Shown: piece by piece, positions 53,394-63,936 of the stretch
Position numbering within the stretch: the stretch's first letter is position 1
How the letters are laid out: each line of letters starts with the position of its first letter
DNA from: Streptomyces capitiformicae
Lineage (GTDB): Bacteria > Actinomycetota > Actinomycetes > Streptomycetales > Streptomycetaceae
Reading direction: 5' to 3'
Assembly: GCF_002214185.1 (NCBI RefSeq)
Contig: NZ_CP022161.1
Location: forward strand, 8,749,486 to 8,813,485
DNA: 64,000 bases
Made by a program: the position numbers and the translations under genes
The notes under the pieces: generated by a model
Databases searched by the model: none
Told to the model about the DNA's origin: nothing
The model's input: the letters and a program-made list of their open reading frames with translations, nothing else

Positions 53394-53690
53394 ATGCTCG
53401 GCAGGCTCCGCAAGTCCTTCGGCAGATTCCGCACCTCGATGCGCGCGGAGACGACCGCGCGGGAAGCGAAGCGCACGCACAACCTGTTCGAGGCGGCCGC
53501 CGTCTACATCTCGGCGTACGCCGAGGACGATCAGGACCAGATCGACGAAGCCGTGACCTGGGTGTCGCCCGAGGCACTGTCGTTCGGGGTGAGCGAGCTG
53601 GCGTGCCGGGCGGTCATCGCGCTGGCGCGCGAGCGCGACGAGTCGCCGCAGACGGTGGCGCGGTCACTTCTGGGGCTGCCCGCAGCCTGA
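53394..53690 (+). CDS. Conserved small hypothetical protein
   Basis: A 98-residue soluble protein with a basic first third (GRLRKSFGRFRTSMR) and an acidic, helical middle (AAAVYISAYAEDDQDQIDEA). I do not recognise its family. The frame has normal codon bias and ATG 53394 follows GGGGGGAAGG, so it is very probably a real gene. It stands alone between the methyltransferase and a hypothetical gene. Confidence 0.72.
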   Translation: MLGRLRKSFGRFRTSMRAETTAREAKRTHNLFEAAAVYISAYAEDDQDQIDEAVTWVSPEALSFGVSELACRAVIALARERDESPQTVARSLLGLPAA

Positions 53691-53827
53691 ACGAGTGAGG
53701 TCGCCGGTCGATTCGCCCCTGTCCACCCGGATAACTGCAGCTCCGCATGGGATTCCGGCCCGTGACAAGCGCCCGCCGGGCGCATTAGGGTGCGCCGACG
53801 GGCGAGCGAGAGCGAGGGGAGACCGGG

Positions 53828-54691
53828 ATGGCCGGGACGGACGACGACGCCGTCACCGCGGGGGACGACGACGCGCTGTATGTCCTGACGGCGGTACTGC
53901 TCACGCCCGCGAACTTCCCGAGCGTACTGGGCGACGACTATCCGGAGGCCTGCGCGGCGCTCGACCTCGCGCCGCTCGCCGACGGATACGGAATCGTCCT
54001 GGGCCAGGACGGCGACGGTGCCCGGTGGACGGTGGCGGTCGACGACGTGTCACTGGTCGCCGTGGCCATCGCGTCGTGGGACTGCGGCATGGAGTACGAC
54101 CTCTCGCCCGACGAGGACTCGGTCGTGGCCGCGCTTCCCGGCTGGCCGCTCGCGGTCGCCGTCGCGGCTCCTGGCGTGCCCGCTCCGCACGATCCCGATC
54201 CGGAGGTCTCGGACCGGCCGCCGCTGAGCCCGCCGGACACCGATACCTGGGGCCCCGCCCAGCGGCGTCTGGGAGCGGATGAGATCGCGCTGCAGTGGAG
54301 CATGTGGCGGGAACAGATCGACGACGCCGCGTTCGCCGGAGGGGGCGGTGCGGGAGAGGCCGGGACCGGAGAAGCGGCCGAGGCCGTGGAGGCGGCAGAC
54401 AGCGGGGACGACCAGGGCACCGTTCGCACGGGCATCCGCCGGGTTCTCGCGGAGGCACGCGCGTACGTGGAGTCGCCGCCGCCCCTGGGACGGGTCCGCT
54501 CGTCGTTCGCACCGGGCGACGCCCGCACGCTCCGTGCCGACGGCCCCGGCTGGTCGATGGTGGCCAGGACCGACGACATCGCGTTCATCCTTCTCGACGA
54601 GGAGCCCGGAGAAGTGCTCCCGGTGGGCCGGGGCGAGGAACTGCCGCGCCTCCTGGAGTCCCTCGACAAGATCGCGGTACGCCCCAACTGA
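53828..54691 (+). CDS. Hypothetical protein with low-complexity acidic middle
   Basis: A 287-residue soluble protein I do not recognise. The N-terminal 110 residues form an alpha/beta-like stretch (YVLTAVLLTPANFPSVLGDDYPE and WTVAVDDVSLVAVAIASWDCGMEY). A Pro/Gly/Ala-rich linker with EAGTGEAAEAVEAADSGD follows, and the C-terminal third (RVRSSFAPGDARTLRADGPGWSMVARTDDIAFIL) ends in PRLLESLDKIAVRPN. There is no signal or membrane helix. ATG 53828 follows GAGGGGAGA. Codon use matches neighbours. Confidence 0.72.
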   Translation: MAGTDDDAVTAGDDDALYVLTAVLLTPANFPSVLGDDYPEACAALDLAPLADGYGIVLGQDGDGARWTVAVDDVSLVAVAIASWDCGMEYDLSPDEDSVVAALPGWPLAVAVAAPGVPAPHDPDPEVSDRPPLSPPDTDTWGPAQRRLGADEIALQWSMWREQIDDAAFAGGGGAGEAGTGEAAEAVEAADSGDDQGTVRTGIRRVLAEARAYVESPPPLGRVRSSFAPGDARTLRADGPGWSMVARTDDIAFILLDEEPGEVLPVGRGEELPRLLESLDKIAVRPN

Positions 54692-54730
54692 GCCCAGGCG
54701 CATCACTGAGCGCTGCACCGCAACGGCCTG

Positions 54731-54764
54731 GTGTCACCGGCGCGCACCAGCGGGCCGGTGACAC
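54731..54764. terminator. Bidirectional hairpin terminator
   Basis: GTGTCACCGGC pairs with GCCGGTGACAC across a 12-base loop. It lies between the convergent hypothetical gene (stop 39 bases before) and the small membrane protein gene (stop 4 bases after). Confidence 0.8.
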
Positions 54765-54767
54765 ATC

Positions 54768-54956
54768 TCAGCGACCGAGCTCCTTACGGCTGACCCTGCG
54801 GAGCCTGCGCCGCTGCGAGGGGTCCAGCATGAGGTACGCGGCCGTGGGGATCCCCAGGACTATCAGGAGATTGGCCCAGAAGGGGAAGGGCAGCAGGATC
54901 AGCAGGACGATCCCGATTGCCACACCCCCTGCGACGATCTTCGTGCTTTTCGACAT
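54768..54956 (-). CDS. Small membrane protein
   Basis: A 62-residue protein with two adjoining hydrophobic stretches (IVAGGVAIGIVLLILL and FWANLLIVLGIPTAAYLML) and a strongly basic C-terminus (SQRRRLRRVSRKELGR), probably a two-helix hairpin with both ends inside. ATG 54956 follows AAAGGAGG and was preferred over ATG 54980. It faces a strong terminator. The function is unknown. Confidence 0.7.
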   Translation of the reverse strand: MSKSTKIVAGGVAIGIVLLILLPFPFWANLLIVLGIPTAAYLMLDPSQRRRLRRVSRKELGR

Positions 54957-55200
54957 CTCCGTCGCCTCCTTTGCGGCCATCGCCGCTCTCTGTCCTGAAA
55001 ACGGGTTCGAGCTCCCCGCGGTTCCGGACCACGCCCCTGACGTAACCCTGAGTACGACCCCGGCGCAACCCTGAGATGCCCTTGCCTGCCCGCCGGAGAG
55101 TGACCCAAGTCACCTCCCGTCATTCCTGCCGGACGTTTGAAGTGATGTAACCTCGGCGATCCTGTCTGCGGTAGTCAAATTTGAGGAGTCCGGTATCTCT

Positions 55201-58074
55201 GTGCCCATACATCTCGCGGCAACCCCTTCCGAAGCAGCGATCATCCCCTCTGAAGTCTCCGAGCTGACCCGCTGCCAGGCCGTTTTCATGGCCGAGGAGC
55301 CGGCCCGCACCGGCCGTGTCGTCTTCTGGCGGCCGGACGGCACGACACCGCCCCTGGTGGCGCCCGGCTCCGCCGAGGAGACGGCGGTCGTCCTGCCGGG
55401 AACCGAGGGTGTCGAACTGGTGAGGGTGCCCGCCGTGTCCCTCCCCGTGCACGCCGCTCTGCCCGTGCTCACACGCGCGCGTGCCGCCACGGGAACCCAC
55501 CGGTCGACCGCGTTCTGGGGCGCGGCCGCCGTATTGGCGCTCCAACTCGCCGCGCGGGGGCTGCTGTTGCCCGGAGTGACCGCGAGCGGCCATGACGCCT
55601 GGCGGGTCGGCCCGCTGCGGGCCGAGGACCTGGAACGGGTCCGTGCGCTGGCGGCAGCGATGCCGCCCGAGGCGCACGCGGTGCCCCTGGACCACAGTGT
55701 GCCGCTGCGTCTGCCGGATCCGGAGCGACTGGTGCGCGGGTTCCTCGACGCGGTCGCCGACTCGCTGCCCCGCTCCCCCGCCGCGGCTCTCGTGGTGGGC
55801 GGCCCGGCCTTCGCGGTGCCCGAACCACAGCACGTGCCCGAACAGCGCGCCTGGGCCGCCGATGTCGCCGCCGGGCACGACGCGGGGGTCCGCCTCTCGC
55901 TGCGCCTGGAGATCCCCGGGCTCGCGTCGGCAACGTCGGACGAGACACGGTTGCCGTTCCGTGCCGTCCTGCAGGTGCACAGTGTGAGCGACCCGGCGCT
56001 GGTCGCGGACGCCTCCGCCGTGTGGGCCGGCGCCGAGGCCTTCGGCTCGCGCGCGCAGATGGACGCCCTGGTCGCGCTGCGCCGCGCGGCCCGTGCCTGG
56101 ACCCCGCTCACCCCGCTGCTCTCGGCCGCCGTGCCGGACACCGTGGAACTCGCCGACGAGGAGATCACCGAACTGCTCCGCGAGGGCACCCGCATGCTCG
56201 CGGGCGCCGGTGTCGACGTGCACTGGCCCAAGGAACTGGCGCGCAAGCTGACCGCCCGCGCGGTTATCGGCCCGCCGGACGACGAGCGGGGCCCGGACAA
56301 GGCCGCGTCGGACACTCCGTCGTTCCTGTCCGCCGACGCGCTGCTCGCCTTCGACTGGTGGTTCGCGCTGGGCGAGCAGCGGCTCACCCGTCAGGAGCTG
56401 GACCTGCTCGCGGAGGCGAACCGCCCGATGGTGCGGCTGCGCGACCAGTGGGTCCTGGTGGACCCGGAGGAGATCCGCCGCGCCCGTACGCAGCAGGACC
56501 ACAAGGTGTCGCCCGTCGAAGCGCTCAGTGCCGCTCTGACGGGCTCCACTGAGGTCGACGGGCAGATGGTCGACGTACGGCCCACGGGGTGGCTGGCGAC
56601 GCTGCGGGAGCGGCTGTCGGACCCCGAGGGGCAGGAGCCGGTCGGGCAGCCGTCCGGGCTCGCCGCGACGCTGCGGGACTACCAGCTGCGCGGCCTCAAC
56701 TGGCTGGCCCGGATGACCTCCCTGGGGCTGGGCGGCTGCCTGGCCGACGACATGGGTCTGGGCAAGACGGTCACCCTGATCGCCCTGCATCTGCATCGGC
56801 AGTCCGACGTCTCGTCCGCCGGCCCCACCCTCGTGGTCTGTCCGGCCTCGCTGATGGGCAACTGGCAGCGCGAGATCGAGAAGTTCGCGCCCGGCATCGC
56901 GGTGCGTCGCTTCCACGGGTCCCGGCGCGGCCTGGAGGGGCTCGCCGACGGGGAGTTCGTCCTCACCACGTACGGCACGATGCGGCTCGATGCCCCACGG
57001 CTCGCCGATGTGCCGTGGGGCATGGTCGTCGCGGACGAGGCCCAGCACGTGAAGAACCCCTACTCGGCAACGGCGAAGGAACTGCGCACGATCGGGGCAC
57101 GCGCGCGTGTGGCGCTCACCGGCACTCCGGTGGAGAACAACCTGTCCGAGCTGTGGGCGATCCTCGACTGGACCACTCCGGGCCTGCTCGGCCGACTCGG
57201 CACATTCCGCACCCGGTACGCGCAGGCCGTCGAGGGCAGTCGGGATCCCGCGGCGGCGGAGCGGCTCGCCCGTCTCGTCCGGCCGTTCCTGTTGCGCCGC
57301 CGCAAGGTGGATCCGGGCATCGCGCCGGAACTCCCGCCGAAGACCGAGACCGACCGAGCCGTGTCGCTCACCAGGGAACAGGTCGGCCTGTACGAGGCGT
57401 TGGTCCGCGAGACGACGGCGGAGATCGCCGCGGCCGACGGCATGGAGCGGCGCGGACTGATCGTGAAGCTGCTGACCGGGCTCAAACAGATCTGCAACCA
57501 CCCGGCGCAGTTCCTCAAGGAGGACCGCCCCCGGATCCCCGGTAGATCGGGGAAGTTGGAGCTGCTGGACGAACTGCTGGACACCATCCTCTCCGAGGGG
57601 GCGAGTGTTCTGGTGTTCACGCAGTACGTTCGGATGGCGCGGCTCCTGGAACGGCATCTCGCGGCGCGTGGTGTGCCGACCCGGTTCCTGCACGGCGGGA
57701 CCCCGATCCCCGAGCGCGAGGCGATGGTCGAACGCTTCCAGGAAGGCGAAGTGCCCGTCTTCCTGCTGTCGTTGAAGGCCGCCGGCACCGGCCTGAACCT
57801 GACGCGGGCCGAGCATGTCGTGCACTACGACCGCTGGTGGAATCCGGCCGTCGAGTCGCAGGCCACCGACCGGGCGTACCGCATCGGACAGACACGGCCG
57901 GTTCAGGTGCACCGGCTGATCACGGAGGGGACGATCGAGGACCGCATCGCGGACATGCTGGCGCGCAAGCGGGAGTTGGCCGAGGCCGTGCTCGGCTCCG
58001 GCGACGCGGCGCTCACCGAGCTGTCCGACGCCGAACTGGCCGATCTGGTGGAGTTGCGAGGGGGCGCACGATGA
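55201..58074 (+). CDS. SNF2-family helicase/ATPase
   Basis: A 957-residue Swi2/Snf2 ATPase. The N-terminal 450 residues form the family-specific region found in bacterial SNF2 proteins. The ATPase core starts at YQLRGLNWL near 495. Motif I is DDMGLGKT, motif Ia [11 protein letters not shown], motif II ADEAQ, motif [19 protein letters not shown], then FLLRRRK, motif [10 protein letters not shown], motif [15 protein letters not shown] and motif [13 protein letters not shown]. It probably moves along double-stranded DNA or remodels protein-DNA complexes. GTG 55201 is the start. The stop overlaps the SWIM gene (ATGA), so the two work together. Confidence 0.94.
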   Translation: MPIHLAATPSEAAIIPSEVSELTRCQAVFMAEEPARTGRVVFWRPDGTTPPLVAPGSAEETAVVLPGTEGVELVRVPAVSLPVHAALPVLTRARAATGTHRSTAFWGAAAVLALQLAARGLLLPGVTASGHDAWRVGPLRAEDLERVRALAAAMPPEAHAVPLDHSVPLRLPDPERLVRGFLDAVADSLPRSPAAALVVGGPAFAVPEPQHVPEQRAWAADVAAGHDAGVRLSLRLEIPGLASATSDETRLPFRAVLQVHSVSDPALVADASAVWAGAEAFGSRAQMDALVALRRAARAWTPLTPLLSAAVPDTVELADEEITELLREGTRMLAGAGVDVHWPKELARKLTARAVIGPPDDERGPDKAASDTPSFLSADALLAFDWWFALGEQRLTRQELDLLAEANRPMVRLRDQWVLVDPEEIRRARTQQDHKVSPVEALSAALTGSTEVDGQMVDVRPTGWLATLRERLSDPEGQEPVGQPSGLAATLRDYQLRGLNWLARMTSLGLGGCLADDMGLGKTVTLIALHLHRQSDVSSAGPTLVVCPASLMGNWQREIEKFAPGIAVRRFHGSRRGLEGLADGEFVLTTYGTMRLDAPRLADVPWGMVVADEAQHVKNPYSATAKELRTIGARARVALTGTPVENNLSELWAILDWTTPGLLGRLGTFRTRYAQAVEGSRDPAAAERLARLVRPFLLRRRKVDPGIAPELPPKTETDRAVSLTREQVGLYEALVRETTAEIAAADGMERRGLIVKLLTGLKQICNHPAQFLKEDRPRIPGRSGKLELLDELLDTILSEGASVLVFTQYVRMARLLERHLAARGVPTRFLHGGTPIPEREAMVERFQEGEVPVFLLSLKAAGTGLNLTRAEHVVHYDRWWNPAVESQATDRAYRIGQTRPVQVHRLITEGTIEDRIADMLARKRELAEAVLGSGDAALTELSDAELADLVELRGGAR

Positions 58075-59342
58075 CGGAACACCACGAGCACGACGAGGAA
58101 CGCACATTCGCGGCACTGGCGCCCGTGCGCGGGCGGGGTTTCGCGCAGACGTGGTGGGGCCAGGCCTGGTTGAAGGCCCTGGAGGACGCCGCGCTGGACT
58201 CGGAGCAGGTGAAGGCGGGACGCCGGCTCGCGCGCGCGGGAGCCGTGGGCGGCGTGTCCGTGCGCCCCGGTCGGGTGACGGCGGTCGTCCAGGACCGCGA
58301 CGGCACCGCCCATCGCGCCGACGTCCTGCTCCAGGAACTGTCCGAGGACCACTGGGACCGCTTCCTGGACATGGCCGTCGAACGTGCCGGTCACATCGCC
58401 GCCCTGCTCGACCGGGAAATGCCACCGCATCTGGTCGAGGACGCCGCGACGGCCGGAGTCGAGCTCCTGCCCGGGCTCGGCGATCTGGAGGCCGAGTGCG
58501 ACTGCGGCGCCTGGGACCACTGCGGGCACACAGCGGCGCTCTGCTACCAGGTGGCGAGGCTGCTGGACCAGGATCCGTTCCTCCTGCTGCTGATGCGGGG
58601 GCGCGGCGAGCGCAAGCTCCTGGACGAGCTCCAGGTGCGCAGCATCGCCCCCGCGGCGGCAGAGCAGGGGGCGCCGGATGCCGTCCAGGACGGTTTGGAC
58701 GCCGCCGAGGCGTACATGGCAGGCGACATCCTTCCGCCGCTCCCGGATCCGCCCCAGTTGCCCGCGGAGCCCGGTCTGCCGCCTTCCTTGGACACGGAGG
58801 TCCCGCCCGCGCCCGGAGTGGACCCGGTCGCGCTCGGCTTCCTGGCGGCGCGGACCGCCCGGGAGGCCCACCGAATGCTGGCCGAGGCCCTGAGTCCCGG
58901 TCACGAACAACAGGCCCTGGACGACGAGCTGACGCTCCACCAGGACGCGGTGCGCCTGGCCGCCGGTGATCCGGAACCAGGCGTCGCGGTACGGCTGGCC
59001 CGCGGGTCCGAGCGTGACCGAGAGGGACTGGCGCTCGCCGTCCGCGCCTGGCGGTACGGCGGTGTGGCGGGACTCGCCGTGCTCGACGAGGAGTGGCACG
59101 TACCGGCGGAGTCGCTCGCACGCGCGCGTGCCGCCCTGCATGCCGCCTGGGACGAGGACGAGCGGCCTCGGCTGCGCTCCACGTACAACCGCTGGACCGT
59201 GGTCGACGGCACGGCCCAGCTGCGGCTGGGCCGCGACGGCCGCTGGTGGCCCTATCGCAGGGAACGGGGCCGCTGGGCGCCGGCCGGCCCCGCGGCCCAG
59301 GATCCGGCGACGGCTCTGGCATCGGTCGGCGCCGACGCCTGA
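58071..59342 (+). CDS. SWIM zinc-finger protein, partner of SNF2 helicase
   Basis: A 423-residue soluble protein. The SWIM motif CxCxnCxH is visible as [15 protein letters not shown] near residue 143. Before it, [35 protein letters not shown] and [16 protein letters not shown] are typical of this bacterial group. The C-terminus has repeated Trp-rich blocks ([33 protein letters not shown]). SWIM domains bind nucleic acid or protein partners. The gene overlaps the SNF2 gene by four bases. The pair recurs in actinobacteria, but its process is not known to me. Confidence 0.9.
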   Translation: MTEHHEHDEERTFAALAPVRGRGFAQTWWGQAWLKALEDAALDSEQVKAGRRLARAGAVGGVSVRPGRVTAVVQDRDGTAHRADVLLQELSEDHWDRFLDMAVERAGHIAALLDREMPPHLVEDAATAGVELLPGLGDLEAECDCGAWDHCGHTAALCYQVARLLDQDPFLLLLMRGRGERKLLDELQVRSIAPAAAEQGAPDAVQDGLDAAEAYMAGDILPPLPDPPQLPAEPGLPPSLDTEVPPAPGVDPVALGFLAARTAREAHRMLAEALSPGHEQQALDDELTLHQDAVRLAAGDPEPGVAVRLARGSERDREGLALAVRAWRYGGVAGLAVLDEEWHVPAESLARARAALHAAWDEDERPRLRSTYNRWTVVDGTAQLRLGRDGRWWPYRRERGRWAPAGPAAQDPATALASVGADA

Positions 59343-59349
59343 GTGCCGG

Positions 59350-59600
59350 TCAGGGCGAACCGCATGCCGTGCACGGGCGTGATCCATAGTTGCTCTCGCC
59401 CGGTGACCCCTCGTCCCCGATGGCCACCAGTACGACTGCCGCGACGGCGCCAGGGCGATGATCACGGCGAGCAGGATGAACAGGACGTTCCGGCGCCCGC
59501 CGGTAGCTGAGTCTCGGGGGGCGTGTGCATCCCCCGCCGGGGTCACCGCCGACGGTGTGCAGTCCGGCGGCCGAGGGGGCTGGGACGGTATCAGCTGCAT
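59350..59600 (-). pseudogene. Small single-helix membrane protein, apparently frameshifted
   Basis: From ATG 59600 the - strand frame reads QLIPSQPPRPPDCTPSAVTP and then RRNVLFILLAVIIAL, half a membrane helix. The natural continuation AVAAVVLVAIGDEGSPGESN lies in another frame and runs to a TGA at 59350. One insertion or deletion near 59450 would explain it. The joined product would be about 80 residues with one helix. I know no function. Confidence 0.35.
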
Positions 59601-59612
59601 GCCGTACGAGTA

Positions 59613-59644
59613 GAGGCCCCTACCGCATCGGCGGAAGGGGCCTC
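59613..59644 (-). terminator. Hairpin terminator of xylA
   Basis: GAGGCCCCT-A-CCGC pairs with GCGG-A-AGGGGCCTC over a 4-base loop: 13 pairs with one A/A mismatch. It begins 14 bases past the xylA stop. It could also stop transcription from the SWIM gene. Confidence 0.8.
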
Positions 59645-59657
59645 CCACGCGCGCGTG

Positions 59658-60882
<1,225 letters not shown>

Positions 60883-60969
60883 ACGCGTCTCTGGGAAGAC
60901 AAGATGTCGCAGGACGGAGGCGTCAGCCGCGCCAGCGGCAGTCATGAGCCGCGTGAGAGGGAGAGCCCG

Positions 60970-62415
60970 ATGTCAGCAGCCGAGGGTCCGCTCGTCGTCG
61001 GTGTGGACTCGTCCACACAGTCCACCAAGGCCCTGGTCGTCGACGTGTCGACCGGACGGGTGGTGGCGAGTGGGCAGGCGCCGCACACCGTGTCCTCCGG
61101 GGCGGGCCGTGAGAGTGATCCGCGCCAGTGGTGGGACGCGTTGTGCGAGGCGCTGAGCCAGTGCGGGAATGCGGCACGCGAGGCCGCGGCGGTGTCGATC
61201 GGCGGCCAGCAGCACGGCCTCGTCGCCCTCGACGCCCAGGGCGAGCCGGTCCGCCCGGCCCTGCTGTGGAACGACGTGCGCTCGGCGCCGCAGGCGAGCC
61301 GCCTGGTCGAGGAGCTGGGCGGCGCCAAGGCCTGGGCCGAGCGTGCCGGAAGCGTGCCAGGGCCGTCGTTCACCGTGACGAAGTGGGCCTGGCTGGCCGA
61401 GAACGAGCCCGAGGCGGTCCGGGCCACCGCCGCCGTACGACTCCCGCACGACTACCTGACCGAGCGCCTGACGGGCCAGGGCACGACCGACCGCGGAGAC
61501 GCCTCCGGAACCGGCTGGTGGGCGTCGGCGACCGAGGCGTACGACGAGGAGGTCCTCGCTCACGTGGGGCTTGACCCGACGTTGCTGCCCCGCGTCGTCC
61601 GGCCGGGCGAGGTGGCCGGGACCGTGCGGGACGCCCACGACCTGCCGTTCTCCAAGGGCACCCTGGTCGCTCCCGGTACCGGTGACAACGCGGCCGCCGC
61701 GCTGGGGCTCGGGCTGCGGCCCGGCACCCCGGTGCTGAGCCTCGGCACCTCCGGCACGGTGTACGCCGTCTCCAAGCATCGCCCCGCCGACCCGACCGGC
61801 ACGGTGGCGGGCTTCGCCGACGCGCACGGGGACTGGCTTCCGCTGGCCTGCACCCTGAACTGCACCCAGGCCGTCGACCGCGTCGCCGCCCTGCTGGGCC
61901 TGGACCGCGAGGCCGTGGAGCCCGGCACGGGCGTCACCCTGCTCCCCTACCTGGACGGCGAACGCACCCCGAACCTGCCGAACGCCTCGGGCCTGCTGCA
62001 CGGGCTGCGACACGACACGACCGGCGGTCAACTGCTCCAGGCCGCGTACGACGGCGCTGTCCACTCCCTGCTCGGCGCCCTCGACCTGGTGCTGGACGCG
62101 GACGCGGACACCTCCGCGCCGCTGCTGCTCATCGGCGGTGGCGCGCGGGGCACGGCCTGGCAGCAGACCGTACGGCGGCTGTCAGGGCGCGCCGTGCAGG
62201 TCCCCGAGGCCAAGGAACTGGTTGCGCTGGGCGCCGCCGCACAGGCCGCGGGGCTGCTCACCGGCGAGGACCCGGCCGCGGTCGCCCGCCGCTGGGACAC
62301 CGCCCGTGGGCCGGTGCTGGACGCCGTGGAGCGGGACGAGGAGACGCTGGCCAGGATCAGCGGGGTACTCTCCGACGCGGCTCCGCTGCTGGAGCGCGGG
62401 CCCGGCGGGCGCTGA
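60970..62415 (+). CDS. xylB: Xylulokinase
   Basis: A 481-residue FGGY carbohydrate kinase. VVGVDSSTQSTKALVVD is the N-terminal phosphate-binding segment, SIGGQQHGLVALD the substrate region, GDASGTGWW and the catalytic Asp region in APGTGDNAAAALGLGL follow, and the second ATP part is LIGGGARGTAWQQTVRRLSG. It phosphorylates D-xylulose to xylulose 5-phosphate. ATG 60970 follows GAGAGGGAGAG. The ROK regulator starts 92 bases downstream, so it forms the catabolic unit with xylA. Confidence 0.96.
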   Translation: MSAAEGPLVVGVDSSTQSTKALVVDVSTGRVVASGQAPHTVSSGAGRESDPRQWWDALCEALSQCGNAAREAAAVSIGGQQHGLVALDAQGEPVRPALLWNDVRSAPQASRLVEELGGAKAWAERAGSVPGPSFTVTKWAWLAENEPEAVRATAAVRLPHDYLTERLTGQGTTDRGDASGTGWWASATEAYDEEVLAHVGLDPTLLPRVVRPGEVAGTVRDAHDLPFSKGTLVAPGTGDNAAAALGLGLRPGTPVLSLGTSGTVYAVSKHRPADPTGTVAGFADAHGDWLPLACTLNCTQAVDRVAALLGLDREAVEPGTGVTLLPYLDGERTPNLPNASGLLHGLRHDTTGGQLLQAAYDGAVHSLLGALDLVLDADADTSAPLLLIGGGARGTAWQQTVRRLSGRAVQVPEAKELVALGAAAQAAGLLTGEDPAAVARRWDTARGPVLDAVERDEETLARISGVLSDAAPLLERGPGGR

Positions 62416-62507
62416 CAAGGGAAAGGGGTGTCCGACGTGGGGAAAGCCGGTTCCGGCATGATCTACGGGACACCCGCCAGGACACGCCGACGGGAACCGA
62501 GGGAGGA

Positions 62508-63716
62508 ATGAGCGCACCGCTGCACGAGGCGCATCCGAGCAGTCCCGGGCGCGGGCTGCCCGACACCCAGCAGGGGATGCGCCGCCGCAACCTCTCCCGG
62601 GTGATGCACACCCTCAACACCGAGGGGCCGCTGTCGCGTGCCGCGGTCGCCTCGCACATCGGTCTGACCCGGGCCGCCGTGTCGACGCTCGTGGACGAGC
62701 TGATCCGCTCGGGGCTCCTGGAGGAGCTGGGTCCCGAGCGGCCCGGACGGGTCGGGCGGCCCGGCTCGGCGCTCGCTCTCAGCGGACGCGGTCCCGCCGG
62801 TATCGGCGCGGAGATCGGCGTCGACCATCTCGCGGTCTGTGCCGTGGACCTGCGCGGTGAGGTACGGGCGCGGGCGGTGCGGCACGGCACCAACCGCGGC
62901 CGGTCGCCCGAGCCGGTCATCCACGAGCTGACCGCGCTCGTGCGGAGGGTCGTCGCCGAGGCGGAAGGCGAGGGTCTGTGGCCGGCGGGCCTCGCGGTCG
63001 CCGTGCCCGGACTCGTGGCGAGCGACGCCCGGACCGTGGTCCGCACCCCCAACCTCGACTGGCACGACACCGACCTCGGCACCCTGTTGCCGGGCGATCT
63101 GCCGCTGACGGTGGACAACGAGGCCAACTTCGGCGGCCTCGCCGAACTCTGGCTCGGCGACGGGGCGCCGTCCGACTTCCTGCACGTCTCCGCGGAGATC
63201 GGCATCGGTGGCGCGGTGGTCGTGGACGGCCGACTGCTCCGCGGAACCCGTGGTTTCGCGGGCGAGTTGGGCCATGTGCCCGTGCGTCCGGAGGGGCCCG
63301 CATGCGCCTGCGGTGGGCGTGGCTGTCTGGAGCAGTACGCCGGTGAGGAGGCCGTGTTCCGGGCGGCCGGGCTGGAACCGGGCGAGGACCGTGTCGAGTT
63401 GCTCGCCGAGCGGGCCGCCGCCGGTGACAAGGACGTACGCCGGGCGCTGCGCGATGCCGGCACCGCGCTCGGCATCGCGCTGACCGGCGCGGTCAATCTG
63501 CTGGATCCCGAGACCGTGGTGTTGGGCGGCGCGTTGGCCGGTCTCGCGCCCTGGCTGCTTCCGTCACTGGAACGGGAGTTGGCCCGGCGCACGGCCGGAC
63601 CCGCGTGCGCGGTGACCGTGTCGCGGCTGGGCTCCGAGGGGCCGCTGCTGGGGGCGGCGCATTCGGTGGTGCGGGCGGTGCTGGACGATCCGGCGACGGT
63701 CGGGATACGGCCGTAG
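62508..63716 (+). CDS. xylR: ROK-family transcriptional regulator (XylR-like)
   Basis: A 402-residue protein. The N-terminal winged helix is RRRNLSRVMHTLNTEGPLSRAAVASHIGLTRAAVSTLVDELIRSGLL. The ROK sugar-binding domain follows with GIGAEIGVDHLAV, LTVDNEANFGGLAE, the ROK signature GIGGAVVVDGRLLRGTRGFAGELGHVPV, and the zinc motif CACGGRGCLEQYAG. In the presence of xylose it is expected to release the xylA-xylB intergenic site. The symbol is by context and domain; other sugars are possible. ATG 62508 follows GAGGGAGGA. Confidence 0.92.
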   Translation: MSAPLHEAHPSSPGRGLPDTQQGMRRRNLSRVMHTLNTEGPLSRAAVASHIGLTRAAVSTLVDELIRSGLLEELGPERPGRVGRPGSALALSGRGPAGIGAEIGVDHLAVCAVDLRGEVRARAVRHGTNRGRSPEPVIHELTALVRRVVAEAEGEGLWPAGLAVAVPGLVASDARTVVRTPNLDWHDTDLGTLLPGDLPLTVDNEANFGGLAELWLGDGAPSDFLHVSAEIGIGGAVVVDGRLLRGTRGFAGELGHVPVRPEGPACACGGRGCLEQYAGEEAVFRAAGLEPGEDRVELLAERAAAGDKDVRRALRDAGTALGIALTGAVNLLDPETVVLGGALAGLAPWLLPSLERELARRTAGPACAVTVSRLGSEGPLLGAAHSVVRAVLDDPATVGIRP

Positions 63717-63779
63717 CCGGGAGAGCCGACTTCTCAACTCACCGGCCTGCCCGGTACTTACCTCTTGTGGGTGACGAAG

Positions 63780-63816
63780 TTATCCACAATGGGCTGGCTT
63801 TCCACTGTTTTCCACA
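63780..63816 (+). other. Two DnaA-box-like nonamers
   Basis: TTATCCACA at 63780 is a perfect Escherichia coli-type DnaA box. TTTTCCACA at 63808 has one change, and CTTTCCACT lies between them. The Streptomyces consensus is TTGTCCACA, one base different. The site sits before the Tat-signal gene and is not at an origin as far as this window shows. Confidence 0.3.
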
Positions 63817-63936
63817 CGCTCCGACAGCTCGACCGGCATTCGCCGTACGGTGATTCACGTGAGGCGCAGCCACTCGACCTGCGGTTGCGTCTTCAGAACA
63901 GGACAACTCACCAGCCACCCCGGAAAGGCGCACTCC

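Noticed and set aside
55120..59322. 1400-codon - strand open frame opposite the SNF2 and SWIM genes
   Set aside because: Antisense of two genes with complete motifs; Arg/Pro-rich composition is artefactual.
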